Assembly (NCBI RefSeq): GCF_047795645.1
Contig: NZ_CP181045.1
Coordinates: 3,348,001-3,412,000 of the forward strand
DNA: 64,000 nucleotides
Reading direction: 5' to 3'
From: Salipaludibacillus sp047795645
Lineage (GTDB): Bacteria > Bacillota > Bacilli > Bacillales > Salisediminibacteriaceae
Shown: piece by piece, positions 24,564 to 32,052 of the stretch
Layout: each line of letters begins with the position of its first letter
How positions within the stretch are numbered: position 1 is the first letter of the stretch
Made by a program: the position numbers and the translations under genes
The notes under the pieces: model-generated
Database searches by the model: none
What the model saw: only the letters and a program-made list of their open reading frames with translations
What the model was told of the DNA's origin: nothing

Positions 24564-25520
24564 TCAATAATTTACCCACTTCTTCTGTCCAACCCACTGA
24601 ATAGCAGTTACTACAAATAACATAACTAGTAAGAACATTGAGATAGCAGATGAATAACCAGACCTTAAGTATTCGAACGCTTGCTCATATAAATAATAAA
24701 CGATAACAGATGTCGAATGCCCTGGCCCTCCACTAGTTAGAACAACAATTAGTTCGAAGGATTTGAAACTATATATAATACCTGTTATTAATAGAAAAAA
24801 TGTTGTAGGTGATACCATCGGCAACATAATATGCCTGAATTTTTTCATCACGCCTGCACCATCAATGTCTGCCGCTTCGTACAATTCTAATGGAATGTTT
24901 TGCAAAGCTGCGAGATAAATAATCAGGTTAAACCCAATCGAAGTCCAAATACTAATGATCATGACTGATACTAACGCCCACCTTGAATCGGCTAGCCACC
25001 GCGGTGGATCAGCAATTCCTATCGCCATCAAAAATTCATTAATCGGTCCATATGATGGGTGAAAAAGTAATTGAAATACGATTGCAATCGCTACGATACT
25101 CGATATATACGGCATGAAATAAACAATTTTGAAGAACGACTTCATATACACATGTTTATTTATGATTACTGCAAGAATTAAAGATAAAAACATTGTAATC
25201 GGAACAGCGAATATCAACCATATATTATTCCTTACTGATCGAAGAAATAGATCATCATCTAGTAACCTCTGATAATTTTCAAGGCCAACAAAGTTCATAT
25301 CTCCTATACCAGCAATAAATACCCAATCTGTGAAACTTACAATTGCTGCCATAATAATTGGGAATATGACTAGAATCGACGTACCAATCAGCATTGGGCC
25401 AATAAAGAAATAACCTGCCCACGTTTCTTTTGTTTTCTTTTTATAATAATTTTTTTTCTTAGGAACCTTTGCATTTGCCGGATTTGCCTTCAAGTTTTGA
25501 TTTCCTTGTACTGGATCCAA
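24564..25520 (-). CDS. Sugar ABC transporter permease (MalF class)
   Basis: This 318-residue permease has six transmembrane helices after a basic cytosolic N-terminus (PKKKNYYKKKTKETW). The EAA loop is LELYEAADIDGAGVMKKFRH near residue 220. The start is TTG at 25520, nine bases after AAGGGG; no ATG is available in a better place. It is the first gene of the transporter, yesMN operon and carries the shared two-box promoter about 180 nt upstream. Confidence 0.9.
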   Translation of the reverse strand: MDPVQGNQNLKANPANAKVPKKKNYYKKKTKETWAGYFFIGPMLIGTSILVIFPIIMAAIVSFTDWVFIAGIGDMNFVGLENYQRLLDDDLFLRSVRNNIWLIFAVPITMFLSLILAVIINKHVYMKSFFKIVYFMPYISSIVAIAIVFQLLFHPSYGPINEFLMAIGIADPPRWLADSRWALVSVMIISIWTSIGFNLIIYLAALQNIPLELYEAADIDGAGVMKKFRHIMLPMVSPTTFFLLITGIIYSFKSFELIVVLTSGGPGHSTSVIVYYLYEQAFEYLRSGYSSAISMFLLVMLFVVTAIQWVGQKKWVNY

Positions 25521-25695
25521 TCAACGTCACCCCTTCCGATAATCTTATATTTTTAGTCCGTGATAACTAGTTTAAGTTAGGTGATGATTTTACATAAATT
25601 TTAATGTTCATGGTATTTTTGAAAAATTAAAGTGTCTTGCAACAACTCCTATCATCTGTTTATCCTTTCTTCTGTATGTTCAGTTTACTCGACTA

Positions 25696-25750
25696 TGTAT
25701 TCGCTTACATGCAATAAAAATGACTGCTGATGAAACTATTTTGACTTTTG
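25696..25750 (-). promoter_or_regulatory. Two-box control region of the sugar transporter operon
   Basis: TGTATTCGCTTACAT (25696-25710, cre consensus with one mismatch) is followed after exactly 26 nt by TATTTTGACTTTTG (25737-25750), repeating the arrangement before the GH59 gene. On the minus strand the cre element includes a -10-like TACATA and no good -35, again suggesting activation from the distal box. Confidence 0.6.
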
Positions 25751-25800
25751 AAAAAATATTGGCATTTGTGATTAATGATTGGTGAGGTGTTATGGGTGAA

Positions 25801-25897
25801 AGGGCGAAGGGAAGGGAGCGAAGGTTAGCGTGCACTTTACGGGAGAATGGGGATCCGAATCAAACGAAGCCATGAAAGAGTTATTCCACTCTGATAG
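25801..25897. repeat. Degenerate remnant of the family A/B repeat
   Basis: AACGAAGCCATGAAAGAG followed by TCCACTCTGATA (25864-25896) is the right end and flank of family A. The left part, GAAGGGAGCGAAGGTTAGCGTG, is decayed. With the promoter boxes and the LCP terminator this accounts for the 25521-25953 gap. Confidence 0.6.
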
Positions 25898-25912
25898 ACT
25901 TTTCCCCTCAAC

Positions 25913-25946
25913 AAAAAACTGCCCCATCAATTGATGAGACAGTTTG
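25913..25946 (-). terminator. Terminator of the second LCP gene
   Basis: On the minus strand AAACTGTCTCATCAA pairs with TTGATGGGGCAGTTT and is followed by a T run, just after the LCP stop codon. The stem-loop sequence recurs in altered form at 1219-1257 after another LCP gene. Confidence 0.85.
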
Positions 25947-25953
25947 GCTATAT

Positions 25954-27045
25954 TTATGGTTGTCCTTCGATTGCAGGCACTTGTTCGACCTCGATTCCAT
26001 GATCCTCAGATTCATAAGATTCTACTTCACCTTCAGCCCCTGGTTCTGTTGGCGATGTCGTAAAAATAGGATCGACTTCATCAATAATCCCTAAATGCTT
26101 TTGTAGACGTTGTTTCGTATGCTCTAAAGATTGCTCATCAATCTCGTAGTAATAAATGCCATCAAGCATCAAATCCGTACCTTCAAAATTTAATGATTCA
26201 ATATTATCTAAGTCACTTGCATAGGAATGCATCGAGATAATCTCATTAAAATCAATATTCATCTCTAAATTACGCCCTATCGTATTCATTAACGAATTAA
26301 AGTTAGTAATCGAACTAAATGATGCCACTTCTCTAATCAGTGATTCGATCACTTCTTTTTGACGTTCACCACGTCCCAAATCTCCTGCAGGATCGGATTT
26401 TCTCATTCTTACATACGCGAGAGCTTCTTCGCCCATAAGAACTTGTTCACCTTCATGAATCGTCAATGTTCCATAAGTAGCGTTATCCGTTTCAGTAAAA
26501 GTCATCGGTGAATCTACGGTTATCCCATTCAATTCATCAATAATTTCCATAAAGGCATCGAAGTTCAATGAAACAAAATAATCAACTGGAATGTCGAGTA
26601 AGTTCTCAACGGTATCAAGCGTCATATCAACTCCGCCAAATGCATGGGCATGATTAATTTTGTCTAATCCATATCGTCCAACAATCTCCACTCTTGAGTC
26701 ACGTGGGATGTTAAGCATCTTAATTGATCCTTCATCAGGATTAAACGTAACGAGCACCATTGCATCCGTAAGCCCACTTAAGTCACCATCGCGTGTATCG
26801 AGTCCTAGGAACAACGCAGAAACAGGATCACTACTCGGATTTACCGCCGTTTCTCGGAATTCAGAGCGTTCGCCTCTTTCTAAATCTTGTTGTGCACTCG
26901 ACGTCACGCTAGCGACTTGTGAACCCATGTATAATAAAGTTCCTCCCACTAACAAAAAAACGGCTAATAGCGTAAATAGGCTAATTTTTAATAATGTACG
27001 CCTTTTTGGTTTCGGTTCTTTGTTATCTATTCTTGATTGTGTCAC
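25954..27045 (-). CDS. LytR-CpsA-Psr (LCP) family wall-polymer ligase
   Basis: This LCP protein of about 363 residues has a basic cytosolic tail, one transmembrane helix (about residues 22-42) and a catalytic domain with ALFLGLDTRDGD, NIPRDSRVEIVG, DKINHAHAFGG and YVRMRKSDPAGDLGRGERQK. The C-terminal extension is acidic. The start is GTG at 27045, eight bases after AAGGAG; another GTG at 27054 directly abuts that site. It is closer to the LCP at 30758 than to the one at 185, judging by the shared FNPDEGSIKM, VENLLDIPVDY and DNATYG segments. A promoter-like element upstream is shared with the sugar transferase gene at 34446, tying expression to polymer initiation. Confidence 0.93.
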   Translation of the reverse strand: MTQSRIDNKEPKPKRRTLLKISLFTLLAVFLLVGGTLLYMGSQVASVTSSAQQDLERGERSEFRETAVNPSSDPVSALFLGLDTRDGDLSGLTDAMVLVTFNPDEGSIKMLNIPRDSRVEIVGRYGLDKINHAHAFGGVDMTLDTVENLLDIPVDYFVSLNFDAFMEIIDELNGITVDSPMTFTETDNATYGTLTIHEGEQVLMGEEALAYVRMRKSDPAGDLGRGERQKEVIESLIREVASFSSITNFNSLMNTIGRNLEMNIDFNEIISMHSYASDLDNIESLNFEGTDLMLDGIYYYEIDEQSLEHTKQRLQKHLGIIDEVDPIFTTSPTEPGAEGEVESYESEDHGIEVEQVPAIEGQP

Positions 27046-27071
27046 TATAGACACTCCTTTTTATTAGAAAA

Positions 27072-27090
27072 ACTTGGCTTGTCGCCAAGT
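27072..27090. promoter_or_regulatory. Short dyad in the leader of the LCP gene
   Basis: ACTTGGC and GCCAAGT are perfect 7-bp arms with a 5-nt loop, between the shared upstream element and the ribosome binding site. It could be an operator or a leader hairpin. Confidence 0.35.
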
Positions 27091-27111
27091 CCTTCATGGC
27101 GAATGCCTTAG

Positions 27112-27159
27112 TTTATCTTATACTTTAATTCTTTAGCGAAGTTAAACATTCTTAAAGTA
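27112..27159 (-). promoter_or_regulatory. Upstream element shared with the sugar transferase gene
   Basis: This 48-nt stretch is about 90 percent identical to 34626-34673 by eye. On the minus strand both read TACTTTAAG.ATGTTTAACTTCGCTAAAG followed by AAAGTATAAGAT. TTTAAC and TATAAG are spaced 18 nt and could be -35 and -10. The direct repeat of AAGGATG-type words could be a regulator site. Confidence 0.55.
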
Positions 27160-27361
27160 TTATAAACATACTAATAGTATTCTTTTCACTCTAAATTATG
27201 TGATAAAATCCTCAACAATTAATTTTACTTTAAATTACTATGAAGGTAAAGATTTTTTGCTAAAATTTTATTAATTTCATAGAATACTGAGACTTTTTTC
27301 GTTTGTTTTTGGTGAAGTCTAGTAATCGATAAAATTAACCCGAAAAATGTCTAGATTATTC

Positions 27362-27390
27362 TTGCCTGTACAAATATTTGGATGTATTGT
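27362..27390 (+). promoter_or_regulatory. Possible promoter of the galU gene
   Basis: TTGCCT and TATTGT are separated by 17 nt, 29 nt before the GalU start. The -10 is imperfect. Confidence 0.4.
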
Positions 27391-27418
27391 AGAAATTAGA
27401 AAGAAAGGAGTGTATCAC

Positions 27419-28315
27419 ATGGCAAAAGTAAGAAAAGCAATTATCCCTGCTGCTGGTCTTGGAACAAGATTTTTACCAGCAACAAAAGCGCAACCTAAGG
27501 AAATGTTGCCGATTGTTGACAAACCAACGATTCAGTACATAGTCGAAGAAGCAATTGCTTCTGGAATTGAAGATATTATCATTATTAGCGGTCGAGGCAA
27601 ACGAGCGATTGAAGACCACTTTGATAAATCATATGAACTAGAAGAAACTTTGTTAAAAAAAGAAAAAATGGCGTTGCTAGAAGAAATTCAAACGATTTCT
27701 AATTTGGCAAATATTCATTATATCCGCCAAAAGGAACCAAAAGGGTTAGGTCATGCGATCGGGTGTGCGAAACACTTTATTGGTGACGAGCCTTTCGCCG
27801 TCCTACTAGGGGATGATATAGTGCAAACCGAGGGTACTCCATGCCTCAAACAACTCATCGATGTGTTTGAGCGCTATAACTCATCCGTCGTAGGGGTTCA
27901 ACCTGTACCAGATGAAGATGTTTCTAAATACGGGATTGTTTCTCCTAAATCTTCTGAAATTGAACCTGGTGTCATTCACGTAGATGACCTTTTCGAGAAA
28001 CCAAAACTTGAAGACGCACCTTCAAACCATGCGATTATGGGTCGTTATGTGCTAAGACCTGAAATTTTTGACATATTAGACCAACTTGAACCAGGCGCTG
28101 GAAATGAAATTCAACTTACTGATGCGATTAAGAAACTTAATGAAAATCAAGTCGTGCTTGCATATGAATTTACCGGGAAACGCTACGATGTCGGTGACAA
28201 ACTTGGTTTTGTCAAAGCTACTGTCGACTTCGCCTTACAAAGAGAAGACCTAAAACACGATATGCTCGACTACTTAGCAGAGATTTCGGAAGTTCATTTG
28301 AAAAATCAGGAATAA
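27419..28315 (+). CDS. galU: UTP-glucose-1-phosphate uridylyltransferase
   Basis: This 298-residue cytosolic enzyme makes UDP-glucose from UTP and glucose 1-phosphate. Signature segments are PAAGLGTRFLPATKAQPKEM (nucleotide binding, near residue 10), GRGKRAIEDHFD, the PKGLGHAIGCA motif and FAVLLGDDI, with FEKPKLEDAPSNHAIMGRY and GKRYDVGDKLGFVKA near the C-terminus. The start is the ATG at 27419, with AAAGGAG upstream; an upstream in-frame extension lacks a binding site. UDP-glucose feeds wall and capsule glycan synthesis, and with an epimerase can supply UDP-galactose. It is divergent from an LCP gene. Confidence 0.96.
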   Translation: MAKVRKAIIPAAGLGTRFLPATKAQPKEMLPIVDKPTIQYIVEEAIASGIEDIIIISGRGKRAIEDHFDKSYELEETLLKKEKMALLEEIQTISNLANIHYIRQKEPKGLGHAIGCAKHFIGDEPFAVLLGDDIVQTEGTPCLKQLIDVFERYNSSVVGVQPVPDEDVSKYGIVSPKSSEIEPGVIHVDDLFEKPKLEDAPSNHAIMGRYVLRPEIFDILDQLEPGAGNEIQLTDAIKKLNENQVVLAYEFTGKRYDVGDKLGFVKATVDFALQREDLKHDMLDYLAEISEVHLKNQE

Positions 28316-28325
28316 GCTATATTAC

Positions 28326-28361
28326 AAAAAGGAGAACCGCAAAAAACGGTTCTCCTTTTTT
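28326..28361. terminator. Bidirectional terminator between galU and the amidase gene
   Basis: AAAAAGGAGAACCG pairs with CGGTTCTCCTTTTTT around an A-rich loop. Both strands have a T run after the stem, so it can serve both convergent genes. Confidence 0.9.
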
Positions 28362-28416
28362 GTATATTTTTTTCAATGGCAAGTTAGTTACGCTGAAAAT
28401 CAGCCTACCCTTTACG

Positions 28417-30204
28417 TTATTGGTAATACGCTTTAATACCACGAACAATTTCTCCAGCAAGCTTATCTTGTTGATTTAGAAGTTTATCTAAATCAGAAGG
28501 ATTTGACATAAACCCAGGTTCAATCAAAACAGCTGGCATGTTTGGTCCTGTAAGAACTTGCAGATTACGCCGCACAATACCACGGTCACGCATATTCATC
28601 CCACTAGCGATCGCAGTTTGCAATTGTTGCGCCAATTTACGGCTTTCTGTTGGATACTTAGTTTCACTATAGAGAACTTCTACGCCGCTCGCAGCCGAGC
28701 TTGTAAATGAATTGGCGTGAATACTAATGAATAGGTCGGCATTCGCTTGATTTGCCAAATTCGCTCGCGTCCCAAATGCAATATAGCTATCATTCGTCCG
28801 GCTCATAGAAACTTTAGCACCTTCTCGTTCTAACGCTTGTTTCACTTTATTACTAAGGTTGAGCACAATTGTTTTCTCGTAAGTACTTCCATTAACCGCT
28901 CCTGGATCACGCCCTCCGTGTCCAGGGTCAAGGAAGATCGTTTTCCCATTGAGACTGCCTGATCCGGATCCGTTTGAGTTTGATGTTGCTGCAGCTACAT
29001 ATGAGCCATGGATATAACCCCATCCGCTACCAACTTTTATTTTCAACCAGTTACCTGATTTTTCGTAAATGTCGACTTTCGTTCCTCGACGTAAACTGCT
29101 AACAATCGACGAACTTGTTGAAGCAGAAGCTCTCACATTTAAGTTGCTTGCCGTTACTTCTCCAGTCTCGATGACTGATGAGGATGAATCCGTCCCTCCT
29201 GATGAACCTGATCCACTTGAGGCTTCTGTCACTTTTACGTAATTCCCGTGAATGTATCCTGTTCGGCTTCCAACTTTCACCTTGTACCAATTACCTGATT
29301 TTTCAAGAAGATCGACTTTTGTTCCTTTTCGTAAACTGCTAATGATCGAAGAATTCGTTGATGCAGATGCTCTAACATTTAAGTTACTTGCTGTTATCTC
29401 GCCGCTTCCAACGGTTGACGATGCATCCGTTCCTCCTGATGAACCTGATCCACTTGAAGCATTTGTTACATTGACATAACTTCCGTGAATGTAACCTGTT
29501 CGGCTTCCAACTTTAATTTCATACCAATTACCTGATTTTTCGAGGAGGTCGACTTTTGTCCCTTTTCGCAAACTGCTAATGATCGAAGAGTTCGTTGATG
29601 CTGATGCTCTGACATTCAGGTTGCTTGCCGTCACCTCGCCGTTTCCAATCGTTGACGATGAGTCCGTTCCTCCTGATGAACCTGATCCACTTGAAGTATT
29701 GGTTACTTTCACGTAATTCCCATGAATATAACCAGTTCTACTTCCTACTTTAATTTTATACCAACTTCCTGATTTTTCGAGTAAGTCGACTTTCGTTCCT
29801 TTTCGAATACTGCTAATGATCGAAGAACTCGTTGTCGCCGACGCTCTAACGTTAAGGTTAGTTGCTGTTACTTCCCCACTTCCGATCAATGACGAAGATC
29901 CAGAACTTGTTGACGAACTCGTCACTTTAACGTGGTCTCCATGGATGTAACCCCAGCGATTATTGTGGCGAACTTTGAACCAGTTACCCGTTTTTTCATG
30001 AAGGTCTACTTTTGTACCTCGTGTGTATCCACCAATAATACTCGCGTTTGTTGCTGGTTGTGAGCGAATATTTAATGATGAGGCCGTAATTTCCCCTTTG
30101 TCGACGGCATCGGCATATGTACTTTTTAGTGAACTTCCCGTCGTCTCGAACAAGACACTCGTAACCAAAATAATTGTAAGAAACCATAATATACCCTTTT
30201 TCAC
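28417..30204 (-). CDS. Secreted N-acetylmuramoyl-L-alanine amidase with five SH3b domains
   Basis: This 595-residue wall hydrolase has a signal peptide (to about residue 30) and five bacterial SH3 domains of about 56 residues. Each begins GE(V/I)TASNLNVR and ends GYIHG.YV, joined by Ser/Gly-rich linkers. A zinc-dependent Amidase_3 domain (about 410-595) follows. Zinc ligands are visible in LDPGHGGRDPG, STYEKTIVL and FISIHANSF; the catalytic glutamate is in AVLIEPGFMSNP. It cuts the bond between muramic acid and L-alanine in peptidoglycan. The start is GTG at 30204, seven bases after AAGGAGG. Repeats 3 and 4 are nearly identical in DNA (about 29100-29700), indicating recent duplication or homogenisation. 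Confidence 0.94.
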   Translation of the reverse strand: MKKGILWFLTIILVTSVLFETTGSSLKSTYADAVDKGEITASSLNIRSQPATNASIIGGYTRGTKVDLHEKTGNWFKVRHNNRWGYIHGDHVKVTSSSTSSGSSSLIGSGEVTATNLNVRASATTSSSIISSIRKGTKVDLLEKSGSWYKIKVGSRTGYIHGNYVKVTNTSSGSGSSGGTDSSSTIGNGEVTASNLNVRASASTNSSIISSLRKGTKVDLLEKSGNWYEIKVGSRTGYIHGSYVNVTNASSGSGSSGGTDASSTVGSGEITASNLNVRASASTNSSIISSLRKGTKVDLLEKSGNWYKVKVGSRTGYIHGNYVKVTEASSGSGSSGGTDSSSSVIETGEVTASNLNVRASASTSSSIVSSLRRGTKVDIYEKSGNWLKIKVGSGWGYIHGSYVAAATSNSNGSGSGSLNGKTIFLDPGHGGRDPGAVNGSTYEKTIVLNLSNKVKQALEREGAKVSMSRTNDSYIAFGTRANLANQANADLFISIHANSFTSSAASGVEVLYSETKYPTESRKLAQQLQTAIASGMNMRDRGIVRRNLQVLTGPNMPAVLIEPGFMSNPSDLDKLLNQQDKLAGEIVRGIKAYYQ

Positions 30205-30269
30205 CGATACACCTCCTTCGTCAAAAAAATTTGTGCTTTAGTTTAAAATAAAGCTTCTAATAAAGAAAT

Positions 30270-30383
30270 TTAACCGTAACTCAGAAAATACTTCCAAATT
30301 ACGTCTAGTAAACTAGCTAATCCAAATAAAAAAACACCTAAACACGCCACACTGACAGGTGAACCCCATCGTAAATTTTTCAT
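30270..30383 (-). CDS. 37-residue single-helix membrane peptide
   Basis: An ATG at 30383, eight bases after GGAGGATC, opens a 37-codon frame. It encodes a short basic start (MKNLRWGSP), one hydrophobic helix (VSVACLGVFLFGLASLLDVI) and a WKYFLSYG end. The ribosome binding site and composition support a real small membrane protein. Family and role are unknown. It could be read together with the amidase 65 nt downstream. The rest of the 30205-30757 gap is AT-rich promoter DNA. Confidence 0.55.
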   Translation of the reverse strand: MKNLRWGSPVSVACLGVFLFGLASLLDVIWKYFLSYG

Positions 30384-30656
30384 AAAATGATCCTCCAATG
30401 ACAATGATTACATACATTTTACTCTATATTAATTCCTGTGTACATAGTACGATAATCTCTGTACAGTCGATTTTTTTCGTTTTAATATTACATATTTCAT
30501 TATTTTTTTGTGAACGGAACTGATATAATCATTATGTGAAGAGACATTTTGCAGAAAAATCATATATCACATCTATCGCAACAATTGGTTTAAGAATTTG
30601 TAACTTTTCTATCTCATTTATCGTCAAATAATATGTCATCTTTTAGTATTTAAAAG

Positions 30657-30665
30657 TGGTATAAT
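30657..30665 (+). promoter_or_regulatory. Extended -10 promoter of the third LCP gene
   Basis: TGGTATAAT is a perfect extended -10 element, about 93 nt before the start codon. No good -35 is visible upstream. Confidence 0.55.
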
Positions 30666-30757
30666 AAAAAAAAGAATTAGATTAGCATATAAACAACAAA
30701 ATTAGTTCAAGCGATTCGTCATTCGTATTACATGAACGTTAAGGGGAGTGTCATTTT

Positions 30758-31792
30758 TTGACAGATTTTAAGCGAACAGAAAAAAAGAAGTCCAAGAGAA
30801 GAAGTTCACCATTTCGGCGATTTTTAAAATATATGTTATTTATTATACTTGGTTTAGCCATCATCGCAGGCGGTTTCGTCGGATATATGATTTGGGAAAT
30901 ATCAAGTGCTACAGAGAGTTCACAGCAAGAGCTTGATCGAGGAGAAAAATCGGAATTCCGAGAAGTTGTCGTCGATCCCGTCAATGACCCAATTTCCGTT
31001 CTTTTTCTTGGGTTAGATAGTCGTGAAGATGATTTATCAGGTAGAACGGATGCGATGATTCTAGCGACATTTAATCCTGATGAAAATTCGATTAAAATGA
31101 TTAACATTCCTCGTGATTCTTATGTTGAAATCCCAGGAAGACAGAATATGGACAAAATCAACCATGCACATGCTTTCGGTGGCGTAAATATGACCCTTGA
31201 CACCGTCGAGAATTTACTTAATATTCCTGTCGACTATGTCGTTTCATTAAATTTCACCGCATTTATGGAGATTGTTGATACGATTGGTGGCATCGAAGTG
31301 GATGTTGAGAAGCCAATTAGTGATACAGATAATGCCACGTATGGCACGATTGAAATTGATGAAGGTCTTCAGACGCTAAATGGAGAAGAAGCGCTAACGT
31401 ATGCAAGGATGAGAAAACAGGATCCACGCGGCGATCTCGGCCGGGGCGATCGGCAAAAAGAAATTATAGAAGCAATTATTCGTCAATCGGCAAACTTTCG
31501 GACGATTACAAGGTTCGGCTCACTCGTCGATAGCCTTGAACGGAATCTTAGTATGAATCTTAGCTTCAGCAACTTAGTAAGTATGCATTCATATGCAGGA
31601 GAGCTGGACAATATAGAATCATTAACCTTTGATGGCGACAACGTCAGGATGAATGGTGTCTCTTACTACCAACTTAATGAGGTATCCGTCAACGAAATTT
31701 CTAGCATTTTCCGTGACCATTTAGAGATTGAATCGATGGAGCACTATGGTGAAAACTCTCCCGATAATCAAACTCAACTTGGGAGTGAATAA
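30758..31792 (+). CDS. LytR-CpsA-Psr (LCP) family wall-polymer ligase
   Basis: This 344-residue LCP protein has a very basic cytosolic tail (KRTEKKKSKRRSSPFRR), one transmembrane helix (about residues 24-46) and a catalytic domain. Landmarks are VLFLGLDSREDDLSGRTDAM, INIPRDSYVEIPG, DKINHAHAFGG and YARMRKQDPRGDLGRGDRQK. It attaches a lipid-linked anionic glycan to peptidoglycan; the specific polymer is unknown. The start is TTG at 30758, nine bases after AAGGGGAG, with no better ATG nearby. It has its own promoter and terminator. Three LCP genes around one polymer locus suggest more than one wall polymer or division of labour. Confidence 0.93.
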   Translation: MTDFKRTEKKKSKRRSSPFRRFLKYMLFIILGLAIIAGGFVGYMIWEISSATESSQQELDRGEKSEFREVVVDPVNDPISVLFLGLDSREDDLSGRTDAMILATFNPDENSIKMINIPRDSYVEIPGRQNMDKINHAHAFGGVNMTLDTVENLLNIPVDYVVSLNFTAFMEIVDTIGGIEVDVEKPISDTDNATYGTIEIDEGLQTLNGEEALTYARMRKQDPRGDLGRGDRQKEIIEAIIRQSANFRTITRFGSLVDSLERNLSMNLSFSNLVSMHSYAGELDNIESLTFDGDNVRMNGVSYYQLNEVSVNEISSIFRDHLEIESMEHYGENSPDNQTQLGSE

Positions 31793-31813
31793 CTTCAGAG
31801 AATATTATTTAAA

Positions 31814-31846
31814 GCGTGCCTCGATTTAATCGAGGCATGTTTTTTT
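31814..31846 (+). terminator. Terminator of the third LCP gene
   Basis: CGTGCCTCGA and TCGAGGCATG flank a TTTAA loop and are followed by seven T. Two further weak dyads (31874-31895 and AGACACTCT/AGAGTGTCT at 31899-31933) fill the space before the convergent terminator. Confidence 0.9.
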
Positions 31847-32001
31847 GTGGGTTTTTTTGATTTGTAGCGACCGGAGAGATTTCTTATAATCTCTTTCTAG
31901 ACACTCTCTTTTCCCTTTCCTTCTAGAGTGTCTTGATTCCTACACTCTCTCGTGAAGGGCACGCTATCCCTCAATTCATCCCTGACTCAACACCATTACA
32001 C

Positions 32002-32048
32002 AAAAAAGCCAACTATCACCTGACTGGATCCAGGCAGTAGTTGGCTTT
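32002..32048 (-). terminator. Terminator of the epimerase/sugar transferase unit
   Basis: On the minus strand AAAGCCAACTA pairs with TAGTTGGCTTT and is followed by a T run, four bases after the epimerase stop codon. Confidence 0.9.
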
Positions 32049-32052
32049 ACGT

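Noticed and set aside
22288..25520. Missing ATPase of the sugar transporter taken as a broken operon
   Set aside because: CUT1 transporters of Bacillus normally rely on a shared ATPase encoded elsewhere, so its absence is expected.
27347..27418. Upstream extension of GalU by 24 residues
   Set aside because: The extension lacks a ribosome binding site and contains promoter-like DNA; AAAGGAG before the ATG at 27419 and the family's usual length support the shorter form.
29000..29900. Regularly spaced repeats that resemble a CRISPR-like array
   Set aside because: The period is about 240 nt and the repeats are in-frame SH3b domains of one protein; there are no short repeats with unique spacers and no cas genes.
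30751..31107. Minus-strand frame of 118 codons opposite an LCP gene
   Set aside because: It has Ser/Asn-rich shadow composition, lies wholly within a convincing LCP gene and has no ribosome binding site.
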